Positions 56,264 through 64,000 of a DNA stretch of 64,000 nt are shown here, one piece after another. The stretch lies in the NCBI RefSeq assembly GCF_029784135.1, contig NC_073745.1, forward strand, positions 99,665,333 to 99,729,332, in the 5' to 3' direction. Under the pieces are notes generated by a model, which was given only the letters and a program-made list of their open reading frames with translations, was not told where the DNA came from and made no database searches. How positions within the stretch are numbered: the first letter of the stretch is position 1; each line of letters begins with the position of its first letter. Both the position numbers and the translations under genes were made by a program. The stretch comes from Toxorhynchites rutilus septentrionalis. Its lineage: Eukaryota; Arthropoda; Insecta; Diptera; Culicidae.

Positions 56264-57539
56264 CTCAACTTTAAACCCTTCGAAGAACTAACTAAAAGAA
56301 CTTCTGATAAAAAAAACGCGTTCAGTTCCGAAACTTGTTTTCTATTGAAGCGGTTTGCTGTTGGCTCACAAGCACAACAAAAAGTCAGACTTAAGTTTCC
56401 ACCCGATCTTGCTTACAGCAGCCCTATCTTCGATCACGGGAGACGGAGACAGACTGATGCTTGGGTACAGAATTTTTTAACGATTCAGCACAATGTTTAC
56501 TCTCGATATTTTTTGTTTTCTCCGAAGTTTTTTGCCTCCATGATGCTGGCCCCGCTGATGCTGATGCTGAACACCTCTCGTTAAATATCGGTCGGTGTGG
56601 TGCTGAGAGTTTGGCGTTGTAAATCCGCTGATGCTGGGGTCGCTACCGCCGCTGTGTTCTTGACCCTTTTCGTTCCTGTAGGGACGGATTTGGTATTCGC
56701 CGATATGGGTAAGAAGGATACACAAATCATGTTCGTAAATTCGGAACTATAATCCGCGATTCTACGATGTTCATATGGTTTATTTTGGTTTCTGAGCTTT
56801 TATTTCTGACATCCGTTAGCGTTAGAAGCGTTAGAGCAAGAAATGCTTGGACTGCATTGCCATTCCATCATGGAACGACTTATACTCGACAATGTTTACA
56901 AATCATTGCATTTACAATTAAAATTAATGCTTTGTGGTAAATGTGCAAACTTAGACCATTTTATTGTGTTCAGCGACGAAGCTCATTTTAATTTGAATGG
57001 ATACATCAATAAATAAAATTGTTACATTTGCAAATACGGCCTAGTCCTACTCCATCTGATTCAACCTGCTAGCTTCACTTCCTAGACTACCTTTGATTCT
57101 TATTCTCACGGATTTCCGCAGACACTAACTTGATAGTATTGTTGTATGGCATTCTAGTAACATGTCCCGCCCATAACACTCGCTCAATATCGATGGATTT
57201 CTGCATATCTGGTAGAAGAGTTACACGCTGAATTTTGCACCAAATTATCTCGAATTAAAAAAAACTTGCGAAGCCTCAGTACACACGACTGATAGTAAAT
57301 CTTTTAATTCTTCTGTCTACCTTACTTTACCTATCTTACCTATCATTCTAGAGCCGGGTGGCTCGTGCTCTACAGAGGAGTCATAACCATTCAACTCGAT
57401 TCTGTTCATGTTCATAAAATAATAAACATAAAAAAAATCATAACTTTTGTTCATTACTGATGTTTGATTTATGATTATAATAGAATAATAATGAAATAAT
57501 AAGCTCTACTCAAAGCTCTCTCAAAGAAATGCTGCTGAC
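56264..57539. other. Stretch with small transposon fragments
   Basis: 56955-57020 reads FIVFSDEAHFNLNGYINK on the plus strand, the first-Asp block of a mariner-type transposase, isolated. 57060-57200 on the minus strand gives GGHVTRMPYNNTIKLVS-like text, as in the C-terminus of RTE elements. Both are too short for separate calls. The rest is unassigned. Confidence 0.4.
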
Positions 57540-57789
57540 AAAATGTGTCCGGAATTTGAAGCAAAAGTTTCCGGAATTAAAATCTCGGCACAATAAAGAA
57601 ATTTACATTCTGTGATTCATATCTTACATGAATGCCTCCTAATTTTACACCGTGACAAATATATTTTGTCACAAACCAAACTCTCAATATTTTTAAGGAA
57701 GAAGTAAAAAGAGAAATTCAGTTTTCAGTATTTTACTGAGTTATATGTGTTCATTCTTTATAGTCGCTATTTAGGAATTACACCACCTC
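57540..57789. repeat. Fragment related to the pogo-like element's right end
   Basis: TGTGTCCGGAATTTGAAGCAAAAG and ATTAAAATCTCGGCAC resemble TGTGTCCGATTTAAAGGCAAAAG and TTTAAAATCACGACAC at 17612-17660, followed by similar CCTCCTAATTT and TCAATATTTTT blocks. No terminal repeat is preserved. Confidence 0.5.
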
Positions 57790-57970
57790 TTAAATGTACA
57801 AGTACAAGTACAAGTCTAAGTCGTCTGACAAAGTCGCTGCGCGCACATGATCCATCGGCATATCATTCCATATTTTGGAGATAACTTTCTAAAATTTAAA
57901 AAACTTCGAATTTTATAGTCATCAAACTTTGGAAGCTTGTACGACCAAACAAAATAATCCGGTAGGTTAA

Positions 57971-59494
57971 GGTGAAGGTGGAAGCTAGCCATTGTAGTAG
58001 TATAGTATAAAAATGGAGTAATAGTGTTTGTGAGAGAAGAGCAAAGCACAAGTAAATAGATCAGTTCACTTATCAGACTGTGTGGCGCTTCATTGACACG
58101 AGACTTTGAATACATTTGAAAACAAAATAACAATTCAATGTATGAACGATATGTTCTGATGAACAATTGCAAATATAAATATATATAGAAGGTGCATTTG
58201 CATATGAAGTAAAATTCTGATTATACTCGAACGTAACATGAGCAAATTTATAACACATGCGAATTGGGGCTCTTTTGGTATTAACAAGTTCTTCCGCATA
58301 GTAACTCGATGTTGATAATTCCTTAATATTTTCCTTCGTTGATAGTATTTTTTTTTATCCCATTTATTTATTTATTAGGCTCATTAGCATTTTATCTGTA
58401 ACAGAGCCGGGTTTTATCGTGTACATGTACATATGTTTATGTTTTTATAAATTGTAAATTACACAGTAGTAGTAGTAGCCATTTAGGCGTTAGGTTTTTC
58501 TGTTCCATTCCATTATGGTAAATTGCACTGTAGTAGCCATTTAGGCGTAAGGGTATTCTATCTGTTCTTCCATTGTTCAGCAGACCGGACAGCGGAGACA
58601 GTTGATATAGATCATTATTGGGTTATTTATAGAACAGCAGCCCGATGTTTCTTGCAGAGCAGAGCAGTTGTATGGAAGTTGTATGGATGAATCGATCATT
58701 GTTCCACCGATCTCCATCGCTGATGATGGTTGCGTGGACGTAATTATTCTATAACAACACAAATATGGTCAATTGAGGGTCCTGAGTTTGAACTCACGAT
58801 CGATCGCTTAGTAAGCGAACGCGTAACCAAATGGCTACGAAGACCCCCTGTTGATAGTATTGTTTTCACATATTCACGTTGGAGAGCCTTAACCCTTCTC
58901 TTCGTTGGCCGAGGCATTTTGATTGAATGTAATACTTTTCCGTTTACTGTTTTTGAAAGCATAGGCAGCCGTGGCAGTGTTCCGAGCTCTGCAATACAAT
59001 TTTCTTATCCAATGTTAAAGTTGCTAAAACTTACATAATAGACCCATTAAACGTAAAAATAATAATTGTATTGATATCAACACAATTTTATTTTATTGAT
59101 TTTCATGACATGAAACGCTATGACTCAGGAATAACATTTTATTGAGTGGTTTTTATAGCTGTTTCGATGATGTTGTCTGGGATCAGTGTCGAAAAAATAA
59201 CGATGCTTTCACCAATACGAACAAAACCATTGCCGAAGATTGAAAAATGAAAATTTAACTTTCAGAGCACTAGCTCGAGTTTTCCGACGATTTTCACTAT
59301 ACAGTGCGACAGCAGATGAAAATTTAATATATTGTGAGTAATCGATGAGAGTTTGGTTGATATTACTTGATGAGAAGTGTGCGAAAACGATCATTTTCTT
59401 CACGCTGTTTCGCAAAATTATTGATTTTCGGGCGAGGGGTGAGGTAGGGAGATGAAAGAAATGAGCGCCATTGTGGCTAGCTTCCACCTTCACC
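57971..59494. mobile_element. TTAA-flanked terminal-inverted-repeat element (1524 bp)
   Basis: A 21-bp inverted repeat starting GGTGAAGGTGGAAGC stands at both ends (57971-57991, 59474-59494). TTAA is duplicated at 57967-57970 and 59495-59498. TTAA duplication is the mark of piggyBac-type transposition. No transposase was recognised inside; about 500 bases of the length are a later SINE. It is therefore a non-autonomous element of about 1 kb. Confidence 0.85.
58350..58850 (-). mobile_element. tRNA-headed SINE, complete, 11-bp target duplication
   Basis: Flanked by TTGATAGTATT (58339-58349 and 58851-58861). On the minus strand it begins GGGGGTCTTCGTAGCC with an A-box-like TAGCCATTTGGTTACG and a B-box-like GAGTTCAAACTC, a tRNA-like head of about 75 bases that would supply an RNA polymerase III promoter. 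The body has two AGTAGCCATTTAGGCGT-type repeats. The end is GGCTC...GAGCC, AATAAATAAATAAA and GGATAAAAAAA. Length 501 bp. Best preserved copy of the family. Confidence 0.88.
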
Positions 59495-60089
59495 TTAAGA
59501 CAAGATGGAGGCCATTCAACCTTGGTTATTAAATCAGCCAAATTTTGTTGGCACCATTGCTGCATGGAAAGGAGCACCATCTTGTTGAAAACAACAATGT
59601 TCATCTCCGAATAACTCTTTTGAGCGAGGAAATACGTTTTTCTTCAAAACTGTGTCGAGCTACTAATCTGCATCTATTTTCACACGAAAACTTCCTAAAA
59701 CTAGGTACATCATCAATCCTTGCATTCCATACACAATCATTTTAGCGATTGAAACACTGCTCCGAAACAAATAACATTTCATCCGAAAAAGATATTTCAT
59801 CATCTGCGCGTCAACCGAGCAACCCTCGCGATTCTTTCGTTTTGCAGCGTCCGAAATACCATGAACCAAATGTTTTTCTGTGCTTTGAATTGCATATCTC
59901 GCCGCAGGAGTAATCGGAGGGATTTTCGATTGATATTGAGTTTCTTAGCCATCTTCGAGCAGTTTGAGCAGAAATCAGACGAAGTCGATCCCGTACAATC
60001 TTTTTTAACTTTGTAGTTCTCTGTGCTCGTTCATCTTCGCAAACAAAGGGTGAACTTAATACACACGAATGCAACACTCCCATCTTATA

Positions 60090-60406
60090 CAGGGGTTCGC
60101 CTCTAATTCGAGCTAATTGGACAGACCTGTAATACGACACGAATAATTGGACGTTTTTGTAAACATCCTTTGTACAAGTTTCTTCAACACGATAAATTTT
60201 TAGGAGTATTTTCAACCTAAATTATGTATTTTGCGCAATTTTCTGATGGATATTTGTTAGATTTCCAATGATTTTTGACAATGAATTGTTTTAACTCGTA
60301 TTTCACATTGTGTTGTGTTTGTTGATATGTCCAACTACAGATCACAATCGCCTCTAATGCGACACTGAGTGGTGCCTTGTTATGTTGAATTAGAGGTAAC
60401 TATTTG
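60090..60406. mobile_element. MITE, 317 bp, TA-flanked
   Basis: Imperfect inverted ends (CAGGGGTTCGCCTCTAATTCG against CAAATAGTTACCTCTAATTC) beside TA (60088-60089, 60407-60408). Shares ATTGGACGTTTTTGTAAACAT and CTAATGCGACACTGAGTGGTG with the MITE at 20594-20819. No coding capacity. Confidence 0.65.
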
Positions 60407-60489
60407 TACTAAGAAGTGTCCAATAAAAAATGAGAATTTCTTCAGTGATACAGTAAAAACAAAAAAAATCAAGCCATTGAGTATTTTTT

Positions 60490-61171
60490 TATTTACGACG
60501 CTGACATCCATCTTTCGGATGCAATTCGGGAGCCGAAAAAATCCTCGATCGGACACCGGGGCAAGTTGGTCAGGTTCCGTTCCTTGGGTACGTACGGTAT
60601 CTGTTTTTCCTCGAGGTACGTCAACGTCTTGCTGGCGTAATGGGAAGACGCCTTGTCCGGCCAGAAGACGTACTTCCTATAAAAATGGTGCTCCTCTGAG
60701 AACGGAACCAGAATTTTTCTTAGGCACTCCTCCTGGTATACCTTCTGGTTGATGGCTAGTCTGCTCGGTTTGTTAAACCAGGGCTTTGAAATCCCTTTGT
60801 CGGAGATTGCAATAGACAGCATAACTTTCTTCTGAAACTTAGGCTTGTATTTGTACTTCACCCCAGGGGGTGTGGACGCCTTGTCGCTGAATGTGGGACT
60901 TTGACAGCGGAAAATAACTCTCGTCGTACAGCACGAACGACGTCCTGCGATAATTCTTCGTCTTCCACCGGCACTAAGATTTCACGGTCGCTATCTGCTC
61001 GTCCGTGTACTCTCGGGACATACTCTTCTTCCGACAAACGATGCCTTCCTACTTGAAGTTTCTGTGCACGTAGAAATGGGAGCAGCGAAATTTTCAGTGG
61101 GCGTCACGCAAACTCGTACCGCCCTTGTTGTCGAACAGCTTTTGCAAAGATTCCTCCTTCTTTTTCGTCAT
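60490..61171 (-). pseudogene. Second Tc1/mariner-type transposase pseudogene
   Basis: Starts at 61171 (MTKKKEESLQKLFDNKGGTS, a helix-turn-helix region). Then come SFVLYDESYFPLS with the first catalytic Asp, KYKYKPKFQKKVMLSIAISD, RKYVFWPDKASSHYA with the second, and VPKERNLTNLPRCPIEDFFG with the third (Glu). By count 36 residues separate the last two, one fewer than a DD37E pattern, perhaps from a lost codon. Several frameshifts and stops lie between 60880 and 61120. The terminal repeats are not clear. It is a different family from the copies at 25472 and 57790. Confidence 0.75.
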
Positions 61172-61322
61172 GATCTACGCCGTTCGAAGAACCGCCAATA
61201 ACGAAGAACCGCCAATATAACGCGCTCGCGGAGTGCTTGTTGTTTCGACGCCATCTTTGATCAAACTGACAGCACCCGAGCGGAAATAAATGAGCAACCC
61301 GTTTCCAACATAACAATGTATA

Positions 61323-61631
61323 ACAGGTGAAGCAACATCATCACTTCAATGAGAAGAGGATTACGGTTTGTGGAGCGGGGGTTGTTTATTTTGTTATTGC
61401 TAGGATACGGCATTTTTGCATTTTCTCATGCGAGAGTAGTGGAAATGAGAATGAAATTCTTCGAAATCATCCCTTCTTTTTCACATAAATTCGCGAAAGC
61501 CGACAATAGTAGGCATCGTTCGAATAAGCGTCGTAGCATTTTGTAGAGAGCCGCCGGCAGCTGTTTGTAAACAATACCGATAGCATTTCCTATATGGCTG
61601 AAAATGCATTTCATATGATTGTTTCACCTGG
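61323..61631. mobile_element. MITE, 309 bp, TA-flanked
   Basis: Inverted ends ACAGGTGAAGCAACATCATC and CCAGGTGAAACAATCATATG beside TA (61321-61322 and 61632-61633). An open frame inside (61349-61546) has a hydrophobic stretch but no other sign of being a gene. Confidence 0.6.
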
Positions 61632-62272
61632 TATATATAGAGGCGCCTTGCCCCACCTAGGCTCAGAAAGCAATTCTTTACTTTACTTTTCTACAGAAAG
61701 GTATTGAAATTATTCTCATTTTTTATTGAACACCCGCTATAATGATGATTCTTTCATTTGACAGACAGATGACAGCATTCGTAACATATTGAGAGGTTAT
61801 TGGCAATCCAACAAAATGGTGACCAAACTTTTTTGTCACGGTGTATAGGAACGATAATTTTGCAAGCTACGATGTGTCAATATTTTTATTCCTCAATGCA
61901 TTACGATAGCAGGTCTTTCATCTTCAACGCACACATCATTTCACTGATCGCTTGTCACATGATCACACGACTCTGTGTCTTGCCCAATACAATGAAGCCG
62001 GAACGCACATTCTCCATAACTTTTCCCTTTTTTGGAATTGACGTAGTTTAAACTGATCCAGCAGTATTCTGTCCCTACCCAGGAAGTTCAGTGATCTACA
62101 GTTGCATATGTCGAGTTCCTTAGTTCGTCTCCTAGGAAACGTCCTTGTCTCGATTGACTCGATCCGTAGGGGAAATGGGGGGAAAGTGGTCACCCTAAGG
62201 AATTCCTAAGGATTTCCTGTGTCCACATACCACTACAATTTTCGTTTTTCGAAGAATATTGTAGCTCGACTT
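61632..62272. other. Non-coding stretch
   Basis: No gene recognised. TATATATAGAG at 61632 looks like a TATA box, but it is partly the target site of the MITE beside it. Parts of 61740-61890 resemble 57600-57690 (GTGACAAA and TCAATATTTTT blocks). Confidence 0.3.
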
Positions 62273-62284
62273 ATTGTTGTTCTT

Positions 62285-62707
62285 TTTTTTATCCCTTTTA
62301 TTTAATTTAGGCTCATTAGCATTTTAGCTGTAACAGAGCCAAATTTTAATCGTGTACATGTCACATGTTTACCATATCTATAATTAGCACATTACACAGT
62401 TGCCATTTTCGGCGTTAGAGTACTCCCTTCTATACCATTACATATGGTACACATTTACACAGTAGCCATTTAGGCGTAAGAGTTTTCTTCTGTTCTTCCA
62501 TTATCCAAGTTAGACCGGACAGCGGAGACAGTTGATTGATCATTGTTGAGTTATTTATAGAACAGCAGCCCGATGTGTCTTGCAAGAGCAGAGCAGTTGT
62601 GTGGATGAATCGATGTTATTTCGACCGTGGATCGATCTCCATCGCTGATAATTGTTGCGTGGAAGTAGTTATTCTGTATCAACACAAAGATTGTCAATGA
62701 GGGCCAT
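62285..62707 (-). mobile_element. SINE, headless copy, 12-bp target duplication
   Basis: Flanked by ATTGTTGTTCTT (62273-62284 and 62708-62719). On the minus strand it begins GGCCCTCATTGACAATC, again exactly behind the position where the tRNA-like head ends in the complete copy. It has the GGCTC...GAGCC pair followed by TAAATTAAATAAAAGGGAT and an A-rich tail. 423 bp. Confidence 0.85.
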
Positions 62708-62719
62708 TGTTGTTCTTGA

Positions 62720-64000
62720 TAGCAGGTGGTTTTTATTATGAAAATTGAAAATAGTACATTTTTCATTATTAGAAAAAAAAATGAAAATTGATCTTTTTTT
62801 AGTGAGGAGATAAAGTGACCTGTGGGGGGCAAAGTGGTCATTCGCACATATCATGCTAGAAGCGATAGATTTTTGTGTGTTTTCTAGCTTGTTTAAATCA
62901 TTATTGATATAGTAGGTACATGTAAGAAATGAGCTAGGCCTATTCACCTAGAGTCGTAATTGAATTTTTCCCATATGTACAAAAACGTAGTAGGAAATAC
63001 ATAACGTTGTTGACAATAAGGCTTGGTTATGGTTGGGGCGGCATATTTTTCCTGGATCAAAACCACAAAAGGGACCCCTATAAGAGTAGAAGGTGATAAG
63101 GCATATCGGCTTTTGAAAACAGCACACTGTCAGTAGTTATCCTCCACTGACCACTTTGCCCCCAAACAACGAAGTAATTTCTATGCGATAAAATCGCTGA
63201 AATTGAACAAAATATCTGTTCACCTCTCCTAGAATATGTGAACAGTAGTCCAAATTGCTAATAAGTCGAAAATATCAGGTCAAATGAACTAAAAATTTTC
63301 ACTAATTTCACTAGAAATAATTTCGAAACGCATAAAACTACGGCCGAATGGCTACCTAGAGAGCGATTTTTGTTTTTATTTATATTTTGACATGCGACAG
63401 CTCCACTGAAGTAGAGATTGACTCAAAAGTCATGAAATTCTTCAAACATAAGGTGAATATCAATACAGTGTCAATAGTCAGTAGTTATACTACCAAACAA
63501 GCAGGTTACCACTTTTCCCCACGTGGCCATTTTGCCCCCACTACCCCTATTCGTTTTTTGATTATTATTATTAATTGTGTGGCATGCTCAGTTCTGACAA
63601 CACGGACATCGTCAGTTTAGCGATTAAGTGTGGCACACATTAGTGATATTATTTCGCCATGCTATATTACTAGGTTAGCGATGACCAACCTCCCGACGGG
63701 TCTACCGTTTGGTTGTAGCTGTCGAGATACCGAATTTCATTCTTCAGCCGCTCTTCCGGAGAATAGACGTACCTTGATTTTGGGCTAAGACACTTATGAA
63801 CAATCGTAAAACAGTATCGCCAAAACTACTCTGTGTGAGGTGCTCAGACGTTAACATGAGCGAAATTACGTAGTCCAAGCGGCTAAAACGATGCGTCCTA
63901 TTAGAACACAATCGTCAGTTGAATTGGGAATGGCTGATCGAATCAAATCCAGGACTGTCAAATGATGAAATCGGAATAGAATACGGTACAGCTCGTAGTA
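62720..64000. other. Non-coding stretch
   Basis: No gene recognised. Phrases such as AAAGTGGTCA, CCACTTTGCCCCC and CCATTTTGCCCCC recur in both orientations between 62190 and 63540, hinting at a diverged repeat. The last 350 bases are unassigned. Confidence 0.3.

Larger units (their letters stand above)
57790..60070 (-). pseudogene. Tc1/mariner-type transposase, split by a TTAA-flanked element
   Basis: The N-terminal and central part lies at 59499-60070: KMAKKLNINRKSLRLLLRRD (DNA-binding helix-turn-helix), HGISDAAKRKNRE, SFSDEMLFVSEQCFNR (first catalytic Asp), and CCFQQDGAPSFHAAM (second). It stops within GAATGGCCTCCATCTTGTC. The C-terminal part resumes at 57967 with LNLPDYFVWSYKL (third acidic residue) and runs through WNDMPMDHVRAATLSDDL to a stop at 57790-57792. 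Removing the insertion and one TTAA restores the reading EWPPSCLNLPDYFVW in frame. Several other frameshifts and stops show it was already decaying. Family by motif: the mosquito Tc1/mariner group with a PDYFVW third motif. Confidence 0.75.

Noticed and set aside
58781..58850. Possible functional tRNA gene on the minus strand
   Set aside because: A- and B-box-like segments are present, but the acceptor stem is imperfect and the sequence continues into a 430-bp SINE body with target duplications.
61632..61700. TATATATAG with a downstream CTCAGAAAG as a core promoter
   Set aside because: The TATA-like string overlaps the MITE target site and no leader or coding frame follows.

Overview
This window reads as the nuclear genome of a culicine mosquito, most likely Aedes. 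It is AT-rich, almost free of long host open reading frames, and packed with mosquito-type repeats: I-clade and LOA-like non-LTR retrotransposons with RNase H domains, RTE fragments, mariner and DD37-type Tc1/mariner elements, TA- and TTAA-flanked MITEs, tRNA-headed SINEs and histone-gene fragments. The genus is inferred from the families recognised by eye; nothing was searched. The only host gene part I would call with some confidence is one short first coding exon on the minus strand (28556-28635) with its 5' leader. A possible second minus-strand leader exon lies near 2016-2329.

Layout. 1-3.8 kb: a mariner relic and a possible promoter. 3.9-8.6 kb: a long inverted-repeat element into which an I-clade LINE (4371-7913, 13-bp target duplication) has inserted. 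8.6-15 kb: a MITE, an old SINE, a foldback element and a LINE relic. 15.2-17.9 kb: a pogo-like element holding another repeat and a full-length mariner. 19.2-22.4 kb: a SINE, then a block of histone H2A relics with histone 3' stem-loops. 23-30 kb: transposase and LINE fragments, a DD37 element, the host exon, and a histone-type promoter without a histone gene. 30.8-44.1 kb: one LOA-like LINE opened by three insertions (a deleted mariner, an I-clade LINE, and a 2-kb terminal-inverted-repeat element carrying a histone-H1-like peptide). Part of this nest was then tandemly duplicated (two 3.6-kb units). 44-48.8 kb: LINE, RTE and Tc1 relics. 48.9-51.6 kb: the least repetitive stretch. 51.6-53.5 kb: microsatellites and a ~143-bp minisatellite. 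54-64 kb: tRNA-SINEs, MITEs and two Tc1/mariner transposase pseudogenes, one split by a TTAA-flanked element that itself holds a SINE.

The elements interact mainly by nesting and perhaps by parasitism. The SINEs and both I-clade LINEs end in the same design: a GGCT(C)...(G)AGCC inverted pair, then AATAAA and an A-rich tail. This suggests that an I-clade LINE mobilises the SINE. Every transposase and reverse transcriptase reading frame I could follow is broken. Target-site duplications give a relative order of events that can be read directly. I found no CRISPR array, rRNA gene, convincing functional tRNA gene or recognisable viral gene.
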